Below, one piece after another: positions 36,255 through 45,178 of a stretch of 64,000 nucleotides of DNA; the stretch's first letter is position 1, and each line of letters starts with the position of its first letter. Made by a program: the position numbers and the translations under genes. The notes under the pieces were generated by a model that was given only the letters and a program-made list of their open reading frames with translations, made no database searches and was not told the DNA's origin. Source of the stretch: Spongiibacter tropicus DSM 19543 (GTDB lineage Bacteria; Pseudomonadota; Gammaproteobacteria; Pseudomonadales; Spongiibacteraceae); NCBI RefSeq assembly GCF_000420325.1, contig NZ_ATUS01000006.1, forward strand, positions 64,501-128,500, written 5' to 3'.

Positions 36255-36860
36255 ATGGCACAAAAGCGTGCAGAGATGATTGAGGAAACGCGGGCCAAGC
36301 TCATCAGTGCCGCCCGCGCTGCGTTCGCAACCGTGGGATATGCGGACAGTTCAATGGATGAGCTGACGGCCCAAGCCGGACTGACGCGCGGAGCGCTCTA
36401 TCACCACTTCGGTGGAAAGAAAGGGCTGCTGGAGGCGGTCATCGCCCAGATTGATGCAGAGATATCTGGCCGACTGGCCGTCATCGTCGAGGAGGCGGAG
36501 TCCACCTGGGACGGCTTCGTTCAGGAGTGCATTGGCTACATCAAGATGGCCGTCGAGCCCGAAGTCCAGCGGATCGTCCTGCTGGACGGGCCAGCGGTTC
36601 TGGGCGATCCCTCCCAGTGGCTCTGCCAGAACGTGTGCATCGTGAACACGCGCCGCAGCCTCCAGAAGTTGATCGAGGAGGCAGTCATACGCCCCGTCGA
36701 TCCCCTGGCGACGGCCCGCCTGATAAACGGGGCGCTGCTGGGCGCATCGCTGTGGATCGCCAGCGCAGACGACCCACGCGCCGCTTCCGAAAAAGCCGTG
36801 CAGGGATTTCTTGTACTGGTGGCGGGCTTGCGGCGGGACACCTCTCCCGCGCAGCCGTAA
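36255..36860 (+). CDS. TetR/AcrR repressor of the efflux operon
   Basis: The 201-residue protein has a textbook TetR HTH (FATVGYADSSMDELTAQAGL, then TRGALYHHFGGKKGLLEAV) and a C-terminal helical drug-sensing domain. The ATG at 36255 follows GGAGGA at 36242-36247 by seven bases; a longer frame from 36147 would run through the operators. By analogy with AcrR, MexR-like and TtgR systems it should repress itself and the pump until a ligand binds. Confidence 0.93.
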   Translation: MAQKRAEMIEETRAKLISAARAAFATVGYADSSMDELTAQAGLTRGALYHHFGGKKGLLEAVIAQIDAEISGRLAVIVEEAESTWDGFVQECIGYIKMAVEPEVQRIVLLDGPAVLGDPSQWLCQNVCIVNTRRSLQKLIEEAVIRPVDPLATARLINGALLGASLWIASADDPRAASEKAVQGFLVLVAGLRRDTSPAQP

Positions 36861-36923
36861 CAACCCAAAGGTGCCGACCGGCAGGCCGGACTCTTTGACC
36901 CAGAAATATAGGAGTAATATTGA

Positions 36924-37958
36924 ATGTCATCTCAACTCCAAGACGCTCTAGGCATGTTCGCCTTTCTCGCTATCGAGCTATCGGTTTTATTCATTGGCAT
37001 TAGCTTGCTGGTCGGAGTTCTTCAACGTCACATCCCACCATCCAAGGTGGAAGCGTTACTGACTTCCAGTGGGAAGCGAGGCTATTTTCTTGCTGCTGGT
37101 TTAGGAGCTATAACGCCCTTCTGTAGTTGCTCGACTATCCCCATGTTGAAAGGGTTGATTCGGGCACGGGCCGGTTTTGGGCCGATGATGGTGTTTCTTT
37201 TCTCATCTCCGTTGCTGAATCCTATCGTCGTCGGCCTGCTGGTTGCCACGTTTGGATGGACACTTACTGCTATCTATGTGCTCGCCGCTTTGGTGGTCGC
37301 GGTAGGTGCCGGATGGCTGCTTCACACGCTTGGCTTCGAGCGTTATGTGCGCCGGACGGCGACACAAGAGAGCAGTGGATGTAGTTCATCAGCAAGCCCG
37401 TGCAGTGCTACATCGACCGCATCGAGTTGCGGCACCAACAGCTGCGACACCACTCCGAAGACGGCTTCTTGCGGGGCTGATAGGAAGACAACAGTCTCTA
37501 CGTCTAGCGAATGCTGTGACAGTCAACCCACTGTCACGGTTAAGAAAGAAGGGAAGTACAGTGGTGTGTGGCGGGAAGCTTGGTCGGACTTTATCGATGT
37601 GTTGCCTTACCTGCTCATCGGTATTGCGATTGGCAGCGTGATCTATGGTTTCATGCCCACTGACTTATTGGAGCAGTATGCAGGCCCAGATAATCCCTTT
37701 GCCATTCCAGTTGCCGCTGTCATCGGCGTGCCGTTGTATATTCGCGCTGAAGCCGTCATACCTCTGGCAGCGGCTCTGATGGCCAAAGGCGTGGGTGCCG
37801 GGACGGTGCTAGCGTTTATCATCGGCAGTGCCGGAGCCAGCCTGACTGAGCTCATTCTGTTGCGCTCTTTGTTCACGCTGAAGCTTTTAGCGGCGTTTTT
37901 AGCAGTCATTTTTGCTATGGCGATGATTGCCGGTTACGCCACCTACCTGTTTTTCTGA
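36924..37958 (+). CDS. Permease of the DUF318/SO_0444-like heavy-metal efflux family
   Basis: The 344-residue membrane protein has two conserved halves of about four helices each, with the signature PFCSCSTIPMLKGL followed by GFGPMMVFLFSSPLLNPI. Between the halves lies a loop of about 60 residues (about 150-205) with at least ten cysteines, many as CxxC-like or Cx4C spacings, which could bind Cu, Zn or another soft metal. AGGAG lies upstream. It ends 12 bases before the ISL3 transposase and probably travels with it as a passenger gene. The exact metal is unknown; ArsP-like organoarsenical export is an alternative. Confidence 0.82.
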   Translation: MSSQLQDALGMFAFLAIELSVLFIGISLLVGVLQRHIPPSKVEALLTSSGKRGYFLAAGLGAITPFCSCSTIPMLKGLIRARAGFGPMMVFLFSSPLLNPIVVGLLVATFGWTLTAIYVLAALVVAVGAGWLLHTLGFERYVRRTATQESSGCSSSASPCSATSTASSCGTNSCDTTPKTASCGADRKTTVSTSSECCDSQPTVTVKKEGKYSGVWREAWSDFIDVLPYLLIGIAIGSVIYGFMPTDLLEQYAGPDNPFAIPVAAVIGVPLYIRAEAVIPLAAALMAKGVGAGTVLAFIIGSAGASLTELILLRSLFTLKLLAAFLAVIFAMAMIAGYATYLFF

Positions 37959-37970
37959 TCAAGGCGGGAG

Positions 37971-39248
37971 ATGATTAATTCGTTAAGCCTTCCTGGGTAC
38001 CAGTTGGTGGATTCTGATGAGCAGAATGAAGACATACATTTTCGGCTTGAAGCACCTACACCAGTAGCCTGCGAGGGGTGCGGCGTGCAGGGTGAGTTCG
38101 TGCGGTTCGGCAAGCGTGACGTTCCCTATCGTGATCTGCCCATCCACGGCAAGCGGGTCACTCTCTGGGTGGTCCGCCGCCGATACACCTGCCGGGCCTG
38201 CAAGACAACATTCAGGCCCCAGCTACCGGAGATGGTGGACGGATTCCGTATGACACTGCGGCTGCATGAGTACGTGGAGAAGGAATCCTTCAACCACCCC
38301 TACACCTTTGTGGCGGCACAGACCGGCCTGGACGAGAAGACGGTGCGCGACATCTTCAACGCCCGCGCCGAGTTCCTGGGGCGCTGGCACCGCTTCGAGA
38401 CGCCCCGCATCCTGGGCATTGACGAGCTATACCTGAACAAGCGCTACCGCTGCATTCTGACCAACATTGAGGAGCGAACCCTGCTCGACCTGCTGGCCAC
38501 CCGCCGCCAGGACGTGGTGACCAACTACCTGATGAAGCTGAAAGACCGGCAGAAGGTCGAGATCGTCAGCATGGACATGTGGAACCCCTACCGGGCAGCG
38601 GTCAAGGCTGTGCTGCCCCAGGCCCGTATCGTGGTCGATAAGTTCCATGTGGTGCGCATGGCCAACGATGCCCTAGAGAGAGTGCGCAAGGGCCTCAGAA
38701 AGGAGCCGAAACCGTCCCAGAGCCGGACTCTCAAGGGAGACCGGAAAATCCTGCTGAAACGCGCTCACGAAGTCTCAGACCGGGAGCGCCTCATCATGGA
38801 GACCTGGACAGGCGCGTTCCCGCAACTGCTGGCCGCCTACGAGCACAAGGAGCGCTTCTACGGCATCTGGGACGCCACCACACGGCTCCAGGCAGAAGCC
38901 GCCCTGGACGAGTGGATAGCCACCATCCCGAAGGGCCAAAAGGAAGTCTGGAGCGATCTGGTCAGGGCAGTGGGAAACTGGCGCGAAGAGACCATGACCT
39001 ACTTCGAGACGGACATGCCCGTCACCAACGCTTACACGGAGTCCATCAACCGACTGGCCAAGGACAAGAACCGTGAAGGGCGCGGTTACTCCTTCGAGGT
39101 GATGCGGGCACGAATGCTCTACACCACGAAGCACAAGAAGAAGGCACCGACTGCGAAGGTCTCTCCTTTCTACAAGAAAACCATCGGTTACGGACTGCCG
39201 GACTTCGCAGAGGAACTCAACTACGGAGTCGATCTATCAACCATCTGA
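37971..39248 (+). CDS. tnpA: ISL3-family transposase
   Basis: The 425-residue transposase has an N-terminal zinc-binding region (CEGC near 34-37, CRAC near 74-77), an HTH, and a DDE catalytic core with D in ILGIDELYL, D in IVVDKFHVVRMAN and E in TNAYTESINRLAKDKN. The last element, with the DUF1016-like spacing before it, is typical of ISL3. It is full length for the family and appears intact. It reads in the same direction as the metal permease just upstream. Confidence 0.94.
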   Translation: MINSLSLPGYQLVDSDEQNEDIHFRLEAPTPVACEGCGVQGEFVRFGKRDVPYRDLPIHGKRVTLWVVRRRYTCRACKTTFRPQLPEMVDGFRMTLRLHEYVEKESFNHPYTFVAAQTGLDEKTVRDIFNARAEFLGRWHRFETPRILGIDELYLNKRYRCILTNIEERTLLDLLATRRQDVVTNYLMKLKDRQKVEIVSMDMWNPYRAAVKAVLPQARIVVDKFHVVRMANDALERVRKGLRKEPKPSQSRTLKGDRKILLKRAHEVSDRERLIMETWTGAFPQLLAAYEHKERFYGIWDATTRLQAEAALDEWIATIPKGQKEVWSDLVRAVGNWREETMTYFETDMPVTNAYTESINRLAKDKNREGRGYSFEVMRARMLYTTKHKKKAPTAKVSPFYKKTIGYGLPDFAEELNYGVDLSTI

Positions 39249-39261
39249 GGGTGGTATCAGA

Positions 39262-39287
39262 TTGATGGGGTGAAGGTGCCCCATCAA
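39262..39287 (+). terminator. Hairpin after the ISL3 transposase
   Basis: TTGATGGGG (39262-39270) and CCCCATCAA (39279-39287) form a nine-base perfect stem with an eight-base loop, 13 bases after the transposase stop. It may end the transcript or protect the IS end. It overlaps the first copy of the terminal repeat by three bases. No T run follows. Confidence 0.45.
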
Positions 39288-39328
39288 CCATTAAATCCGT
39301 ATACCCCAACCATTAAATCCGTATACCC
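39285..39328. repeat. Tandem duplicate of the presumed ISL3 right terminal repeat
   Basis: Two identical adjacent 22-base units (39285-39306 and 39307-39328), each beginning CAACCATTAAATC and ending CCGTATACCC, lie downstream of the transposase. Read inward they begin GGGTATACGG, which fits the G-rich ends of ISL3 elements such as the ISPpu12/IS1411 group. Two units in tandem are unusual; a single terminal repeat is expected. I found no matching left end upstream of the permease. Confidence 0.7.
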
Positions 39329-40129
39329 GTATTTCTCAATGTCCCGTTTTTTGGCGACGTGGGTCACATCCATGACCTGTGGCCATTCATGGGCTACGTC
39401 ACGGCACAGACGTCGCGCATCGCGCTCGCAACTGGCAGCGTCATCACCACTCTGCGTCATCCCTTGCTTGTGGCCAAAGCAGCAGCCTCGATCGACCGCT
39501 TGTCAAATCAGCGCCTGGTGCTAGGTATCGCCACGGGTGATCGGCCAACAGAGTTCCCGGCCTTCGGTCAGACAATGGATGCGCGAGCCACGTTGTTCCA
39601 AGAAGCATTGACTGTGTTGCGTCAAGCCTGGCGTGAGGACTTCCCGGAAATCTCCACGCCCCGAGTGAACTTGTCGGGTGCAGATACGCTGCCGAAACCG
39701 GCGTTGAGAGACATTCCCGTGATGGTGACTGGTCATTCACGCCAGTCGGTCGAATGGATTGCCGAGCATGGGGATGGCTGGCTTTACTATCCCCAAAATA
39801 TCGCGCAGCAAGCCATGACAATCAAGAATTGGCGGTCGCTGACACCAAGATTCAAACCCTTCACGCAATCCTTCTATATTGACCTGTCGGAGAATCCCGA
39901 TGAACCCCCGTCGCCCATCTTCCTCGGGTTTCGGGCTGGTCACCGATTCTTTACTGACTACTTCAGCCGCTTGCGCGATATTGGGGTTAATCATATTGGC
40001 CTCAACCTGAAATACGCGACACGTCCGGCGCATGAGATTGTTCAGGAACTTGGCGAGCATGTCGTACCGCACTTTCCGGCGCACGCTACTGCCCATTTGG
40101 AGGAGGCGCAGGATGCTGCACGGTCATAA
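39329..40129 (+). pseudogene. Flavin-dependent (luciferase-like) monooxygenase, 5' end lost
   Basis: The frame encodes about 267 residues of a bacterial luciferase-like (LLM) monooxygenase, TIGR03571-type: GDVGHIHDLWPFMGYVTAQT, ALATGSVITTLRHPLLVAKA, LGIATGDRPTEFPAFG. The family normally has some 60 further residues at the N-terminus including the first strand of the TIM barrel. Here homology begins directly at the IS terminal repeat, and an in-frame TAA lies inside the repeat (39314-39316). A GTG at 39359 could start a shorter protein. The most likely reading is truncation by the IS or by a deletion next to it. Confidence 0.85.
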
Positions 40130-41000
40130 AATTTTTGCCTGGGATCTCGCTTTTACTTCTTCGGCTGGTACCTATGCCTTCGATGTCCAATGCGAAATGC
40201 TGGCTGACATCGGTTATGACGGCCTGACCTATGCCGTCTGGTCAGGGAGCCGATGGGAAACCGCAAAGCGTCTATCCACCGTGAAAGATCGTTTCGGTTT
40301 GGAGGTCTTTAGCGTGTATGTGGTGATCGACCTGGATCAGGGCCCACAGCATCCCATCAACGCAGGACTCTTGCGGATGCTTGAGGAGATGGAAGGCGTG
40401 AAGGCTGTCAATCTTGGAATCAGGACGGCAGGCCACGGTTCAAATCATCGAAAGGCACCGGACGACAAGGTATTGCAGGACTTCCTTGGTCGGGCACTTG
40501 AGATTTGCGCACGGCGCGGAATTGACATCCTGCTGTATTTTCATCTGGGCTTCTGGATGGATCATTACTCCATTGCGGCACAGATCTGCTCGGTCGTGAA
40601 CCATCCGAATCTCGGCATCGTGTTTCCAAGCTATCACTGGTATGGCTACGAAACCAATGCAGGCAGCCCGACGGAGGGCTATCAGGCAGTAGACCCGACG
40701 CCAGCGTTAATGGCGTCAACACCCTTCATGCGGGAATTGACTCTCAGCGGCGCAACCCGCAGCCCACTTGGCTGGAGTCGTATTGCCACTTTCGAGGCGC
40801 TCGATGCAGGAGAACTCGACAACTTCGCACTTCTTGGACTTGCCAAGTCGTTCGGTTATACCGGCCCCGTCGGCTATGACGGCACATTGGTCGGGGGGAA
40901 TCCATACAGCACGCTCAAACGCTCCTATGACGCGATGGACGAGATGTTGGGTTTGCTGACAAAGCACCCTGGTTGGGCCAAGCGTGAAACGCACCCGTAA
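40113..41000 (+). CDS. Xylose-isomerase-like TIM-barrel protein (sugar phosphate isomerase/epimerase fold)
   Basis: The 295-residue protein has the AP endonuclease 2/xylose isomerase-like pattern: DIGYDGLTYAVWS near the start, GIDILLYFHLGFWMD in the middle and NLGIVFPSYHWYGYE later, with His/Asp/Glu residues that could hold a metal. The ATG at 40113 follows GGAGG and overlaps the end of the monooxygenase gene by 17 bases, so the genes were one operon. The substrate is unknown. Confidence 0.82.
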   Translation: MLHGHKIFAWDLAFTSSAGTYAFDVQCEMLADIGYDGLTYAVWSGSRWETAKRLSTVKDRFGLEVFSVYVVIDLDQGPQHPINAGLLRMLEEMEGVKAVNLGIRTAGHGSNHRKAPDDKVLQDFLGRALEICARRGIDILLYFHLGFWMDHYSIAAQICSVVNHPNLGIVFPSYHWYGYETNAGSPTEGYQAVDPTPALMASTPFMRELTLSGATRSPLGWSRIATFEALDAGELDNFALLGLAKSFGYTGPVGYDGTLVGGNPYSTLKRSYDAMDEMLGLLTKHPGWAKRETHP

Positions 41001-41003
41001 CCT

Positions 41004-41522
41004 ATGATTGAGCACACCTACATGTCCCAACACCCTTTGATTGCTGCCCAATTGAGGCAGGCGATGCGCGGCGTGGCCTCCACGGTGACGCTAATCACGT
41101 CGATCGCTCCCGATGGCCACGGACACGTAATGATCGCCAGTTCATTCACATCAGTCTCACTGGAGCCGCCCACGGTTCTAGTGTGCATTGGTCAGCAAAC
41201 CCGTATCCATGGGCCGCTGCTGGCTGCTCGACGATTCTGCATCAATGTACTCCGCGCAGAACAGGAGGTACTTGCGGTGCACTGCCGTAGCGCCACGGGG
41301 ACCGACCGTTTCGATCATGAAGCCTGGCGATTTGATGAAGTCAATGGGTTGCCCTATCTGCAAGGGGCGCAGGCTTCGCTGTTCTGTGAGCTGATTGAAC
41401 ACCATGCAGTCGGCACCCACTCGGTAATGCTGGCCAGTGTCGAGCGTGTGCTCACATCTGCATATGCCGATCCACTCGTCTATCTGGATGGCCGCTTCCG
41501 GGCCATAGATCCAACCCGTTGA
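41004..41522 (+). CDS. Flavin reductase (HpaC/NtaB-like, FMN-binding split barrel)
   Basis: The 172-residue protein matches the flavin reductase domain: QAMRGVASTVTLITSIAPDG, then MIASSFTSVSLEPPTVLVCI and FCINVLRAEQEVLA. Such enzymes supply reduced FMN to two-component monooxygenases, so it probably served the LLM monooxygenase two genes upstream. It starts four bases after the TIM-barrel gene. A second ATG at 41022 is a possible start; neither has a strong ribosome site. Confidence 0.9.
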   Translation: MIEHTYMSQHPLIAAQLRQAMRGVASTVTLITSIAPDGHGHVMIASSFTSVSLEPPTVLVCIGQQTRIHGPLLAARRFCINVLRAEQEVLAVHCRSATGTDRFDHEAWRFDEVNGLPYLQGAQASLFCELIEHHAVGTHSVMLASVERVLTSAYADPLVYLDGRFRAIDPTR

Positions 41523-41605
41523 AGATATGCAGCGAAGAATTTCACAACTGCCTCGGCATATCTCTAGACAGCCTGCCGGGTTATGTGGCTGAGACTCTTC
41601 GAGCA

Positions 41606-43600
41606 TTAGCCAATGCCCATTCCCCGCTGCCGTCCGATTTCCCACGCCACGCCGCCACCGCTCACCGTCGCGGCAAGTTGCTGCCCCAGTCGCTGTTCAA
41701 TCACCGGCTTCCACGGCACCAGACTGAACCCCATGCCGTCGTCTAGCATCGCGTAGCGCCCGCTGGCGAGCATGAGGCTGCGCCGGTAGATGCCAGCCAC
41801 GCGCTGCCCGTCGGTGACGGGCCGATGCGCTAGGCCGATTTCGGCGGCAATATCCTTGGCGGCCTTTGCCAGTTCCCGATTCCGCAGCGTCCCCAGCAAG
41901 TTCCGGGCGAGGATCACCCGCTGCCCACGCCGCTGGGCCAGCCCCTGTTCTTCAAGGAAGTCGGCGCGCTGCTGCAAGGCTTCCTTCGTCTCGCCGCCAA
42001 AGCCCAGATCGCCCAGCCCCTTGCCGCCACCGATCAACTGCTGGTCCAGCCAGGTCGCGCCGATCACGCGGGCCTGCCGCTCGATGGGCAAGTGCGATTT
42101 CAGCTCCACCGCCACGCCGCCCAGGCGCTGTGCGTCGTTCTGGCGGCCACGTTCGGCCAGGTCGTCCGGCACCTTCCATAGTCCATCAGCCACACGTTCC
42201 ACGATGCCGGCCCGGCGCAGGGCTTCCAGTCGGCGGACATGGGCCGCGACGACCTCCTGCGGGTCGCGGCCGGGCTTGGCTCGGCCTTGCTCGATCGCCA
42301 GGTGATGATCGGCGCGGTACAGGCCATCGCTCGCCAGCGCGGCGATGTTCTTGTCGGCCGCCCGCACCTCGTTGGAACCGCGTACCTCCACCACGGCTCC
42401 GGTGGGATAGTTCGCCAGCTCGTCGCGGGCGTTCAAAGCGACGTAGTGGGCCTTGCCGTCCACGCCGTCGATGACCAGATAGCCGCGGTCGTGCAGCTCG
42501 TCGGCCAGCCCCTTGCCGGCCACGCGGCCGACGATGGTGCGGCCGTCGTCGCCGGGCTCAAACACCGCCTGCTCGCGCGGCTGGCCGCTCATGGCGCGCT
42601 GCATGGTGCGGATGATGTCACCACGCTCGCCCAAGGCGCGCAAGGTCTTCTCCGCGTCGGCATGCACGGCCCAGGTGCCGGGCTGCGTCTCGTCAGCCAG
42701 GCCCAGGCGCTGCAAGCGTTGGAGTCGGCCGATCAGCAGCAGCCGCTGGCGTTGCAGGCGGGGCTCATTGAAGCGCTCGATCTGCACCCGGCCATCCTCG
42801 CCGGCCTCACGCTGCAATGTGCGGTCGAGGCTCGTCCACCGCTCCTGTTCCACCTCGCGCTGCAAGGTCTGCTGGATCTCCAGTTCGGTGCGCGGCCCCA
42901 GCCATTCCGTCGCCAGTTCGGCGGCGCGATGGCGGAAGCCGTGGGCGATGTAGTCGCCCGCGATGATGAGGTCTTTGCCGGTGTCGTCGCGCCCGCGCAC
43001 GATCAGGTGGGTGTGCGGGTTGTCGGTGTTCCAGTGATCGACTGCCACCCAATCCAGCCGCGTCCCCAGATCGGCTTCCATGCGGTTCACAAGATGCCGG
43101 GTGTAGGTGCGCAGGTCGTCCAGCTCGGCCCCGTCCTCGGGCGAGACGATGAAGCGGAAATGGTGCCGGTCGTCGTTGGCCCGCTCCTTGAAGGCATCGA
43201 GGTCGGCATCGTCAATCTGCGGCCCGTAGGCCCGGCCCGGTTCGCCATCGCGGCCGGCGCCGTCGCGCTCGATGTAGCGCAGGTGCTTGGCGAGCGACTG
43301 CGGGCTGGCGTTGCGTTGATTGACCAGTAGGGTCTTGATGGTCACGCGCCGCGACATGGACGTCAGCTTCGCCCCGGCGAAGCGCGCCGCCGTATGGCCG
43401 CGCCCCAGGCGCGAGCCGGGCCGCTGGCCGGCGCGTGCGCCGCTGCCGCCGGCTGCGGAATGGCGCATCGAGGACTTGCCGCCGCTGGCCTTGCCCGCCT
43501 GCTTGAGTACCTTGGAAACGAAGCTCTGGCCCTGGCCTTTGCCCCGGTTCTTCGGGGCGCTCGGACGCACCCGGAAATCGTCGTCGCGGCGGGCGGTCAT
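41606..43600 (-). CDS. rlxS: Relaxase of the RlxS/VirD2-like type (Tn4371 family)
   Basis: The 664-residue protein should nick the ICE at oriT and lead the strand into the recipient. A catalytic-Tyr region (KHLRYIERDGAG, Tyr near 109) and the metal-binding His motif DHWNTDNPHTHL (about 188-199) are both present, followed by the long DUF3363-like C-terminal part. I choose the ATG at 43600; a longer frame from 43726 adds low-complexity sequence. The gene is convergent with the flavin reductase cargo, and the DNA upstream of it is the likely oriT region. Confidence 0.92.
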   Translation of the reverse strand: MTARRDDDFRVRPSAPKNRGKGQGQSFVSKVLKQAGKASGGKSSMRHSAAGGSGARAGQRPGSRLGRGHTAARFAGAKLTSMSRRVTIKTLLVNQRNASPQSLAKHLRYIERDGAGRDGEPGRAYGPQIDDADLDAFKERANDDRHHFRFIVSPEDGAELDDLRTYTRHLVNRMEADLGTRLDWVAVDHWNTDNPHTHLIVRGRDDTGKDLIIAGDYIAHGFRHRAAELATEWLGPRTELEIQQTLQREVEQERWTSLDRTLQREAGEDGRVQIERFNEPRLQRQRLLLIGRLQRLQRLGLADETQPGTWAVHADAEKTLRALGERGDIIRTMQRAMSGQPREQAVFEPGDDGRTIVGRVAGKGLADELHDRGYLVIDGVDGKAHYVALNARDELANYPTGAVVEVRGSNEVRAADKNIAALASDGLYRADHHLAIEQGRAKPGRDPQEVVAAHVRRLEALRRAGIVERVADGLWKVPDDLAERGRQNDAQRLGGVAVELKSHLPIERQARVIGATWLDQQLIGGGKGLGDLGFGGETKEALQQRADFLEEQGLAQRRGQRVILARNLLGTLRNRELAKAAKDIAAEIGLAHRPVTDGQRVAGIYRRSLMLASGRYAMLDDGMGFSLVPWKPVIEQRLGQQLAATVSGGGVAWEIGRQRGMGIG

Positions 43601-44036
43601 GGCTGCGCTCCCTGCAAGCTCTGGCGTGTCCTGTCGTGCGAAGCACGGGGACATGCCTGCATTGGCGCGGGCCTCGCGCCCCAAGCGGCACGGTGGCGAA
43701 GCCGCTCCGTGCCGCGCCACCCCCATGTGCAGACAGGCTTTCTACGCGGCCTGGTGCCGCGTCCTTTTGTCTTGCCTTCCGCCTTTGCCCTTCGCTCCCG
43801 CTCCGGGCGTCGGCGGCCCGGCGGCGCTGTTGCACCCGCAGCCAGCCCGCCGATGAGCGCGCCAATGGCCGCTGGCCGGGCGCGATCGAGGCAAGACGCC
43901 TGCACGTTGGACGGCTTCGCCGAAGGCAGCGCGACGTGCGGTGCGAATGCACCAGCACGGCAGGCGCGACGACACGGCAACAGCAGCGAGAACGACATGC
44001 CCGATGGCACGCCGGAGCGCAGCGAATTGGCGACCA
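43601..44036. other. oriT: Gene-free interval upstream of relaxase, likely oriT region
   Basis: No convincing gene is present; a 147-codon minus frame covering it is low-complexity Arg/Pro/Ala sequence. Between 43628 and 43652 an imperfect hairpin (GTCC-TGT-CGTGC, loop GAA, GCACG-GG-GGAC) lies 28 bases from the relaxase start and contains TCCTG, resembling the core of IncP-type nic sites. oriT next to the relaxase gene is usual for this family. The exact nick site cannot be placed. Confidence 0.4.
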
Positions 44037-44636
44037 TCATGGGCGTGTCTCCAGCCAGACCGGATGCGCAACGCCGATCACGGCGGATGCGCTGACCGGG
44101 CCGAAATACCGGCTGTCGAACGATGCAGGATTGGTCACGCTCAACAGGAACAGTTCGCCCGGTTCAAGGCGGCGGCAAAGCTGCAAGGATGGCAGCGGTC
44201 GGCCCAGCCGGTCGGCAGGCAGCACGGCGGCCGAAGGCACGCCGTCGATGCGTACCCGCCCGGCGACGATGCAAACGTGTTGCGGCGCGACCGCGCCCAC
44301 ACGTTTGAGCAGCGGAACGTGTACCGGCAGGTAGCGGCGCTGCGCAGCGAGCGCGGCAACATCTGGCGGCAATGTGGTCAGGACGATGTTGCCCACGGAC
44401 AAGGGACGTGGCAGCGAGTCGGCGCCATGGAGCTGCGGATCGACGCGATACCAGCCGACCGGAACGCTGTCAGACGGGTTGTAGATCAGGCGCGGCAACG
44501 GCTGTACGAAAGCTGCCCAGGCTAGCGCAGCGAGGCCGACGGCGGCGAAGCCCGCCAGCACGAGGCGAGCGCGCAGGCGCGAGCGAGGAAGCGGCGCGGC
44601 TTTGGGTGTGCGTGCGGCGGTGGGATGGGCCGTCAT
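44037..44636 (-). CDS. traF: TraF, conjugative transfer signal peptidase (S26 family)
   Basis: The 199-residue protein has one N-terminal membrane helix (about 23-42) and an S26 peptidase domain with the Ser motif NPSDSVPVGWYR (Ser57) and the Lys motif VPLLKRVGA (Lys111). In IncP plasmids TraF cuts and cyclises the TrbC pilin; trbC is in this ICE. Its ATG overlaps the DUF2840 stop. Confidence 0.93.
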   Translation of the reverse strand: MTAHPTAARTPKAAPLPRSRLRARLVLAGFAAVGLAALAWAAFVQPLPRLIYNPSDSVPVGWYRVDPQLHGADSLPRPLSVGNIVLTTLPPDVAALAAQRRYLPVHVPLLKRVGAVAPQHVCIVAGRVRIDGVPSAAVLPADRLGRPLPSLQLCRRLEPGELFLLSVTNPASFDSRYFGPVSASAVIGVAHPVWLETRP

Positions 44637-45178
44637 GGCAGCGCCCTCCCGGCCAGCCAGGCGGCGTGCCGGTCGGCGGTGTATCCGGGCAGCGGCAAAT
44701 GCGCGGCGAGCCGGTTGGCGAGCGTGCGCCAGTAGGCGGGCGACACGTCAATGGCAGCGATGCCCAGCGCCTCGATGCTGTCGATGCGTTCCAGCACGGC
44801 GCGCACATTGGCGTCACCTTCTGCATGCAGCAGCAGGCACGCGCCTGGCTGCACGCCGGGGATGCGCTGCGTGGCATCAAGCGGTGTAGCAGCCTGCATC
44901 ACCATGAGCTGCCAGCGGATCGTGCCGTAGTCGTTGGCCTGCCAGCGAACGCGGCAGAGCATTGCACCCGGCATGAACATGGCGCAGCGCCGCCAGCGAT
45001 CGAGCTGGAGCGTGCGCGCTGGTTCGCCGAAGCGCAAGTAGAGCTTGAAGCGCGGTTCGATGTAAGCCAGCGCCACGCGCGTCAGTGGCGTGCTGACAGG
45101 CTGGCTGGAAGAGGCTTCATGGGTAGCCGTGGCCGCGATGGCGGCAGGCACGACAGCAGACAATGCGGATGTGGTCAT
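44633..45178 (-). CDS. DUF2840 family protein
   Basis: The 181-residue protein fits the DUF2840 pattern of Tn4371-type ICEs (LTRVALAYIEPRFKLYLRFG, RCAMFMPGAMLCRVRW). It has no recognised catalytic motif or membrane helix. The ATG at 45178 overlaps the RHH stop and its stop overlaps traF, so it is made with the partition/transfer proteins. Function unknown. Confidence 0.85.
   Translation of the reverse strand: MTTSALSAVVPAAIAATATHEASSSQPVSTPLTRVALAYIEPRFKLYLRFGEPARTLQLDRWRRCAMFMPGAMLCRVRWQANDYGTIRWQLMVMQAATPLDATQRIPGVQPGACLLLHAEGDANVRAVLERIDSIEALGIAAIDVSPAYWRTLANRLAAHLPLPGYTADRHAAWLAGRALP

Noticed and set aside
36861-36923. Expected left inverted repeat of the ISL3 element before the permease
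   Set aside because: No sequence resembling GGGTATACGGATTTAATGG was found there, so the left border of the element is not called.
43597-44040. 147-codon minus-strand frame upstream of the relaxase
   Set aside because: Low-complexity Arg/Pro/Ala content and overlap with the likely oriT region; not called as a gene.
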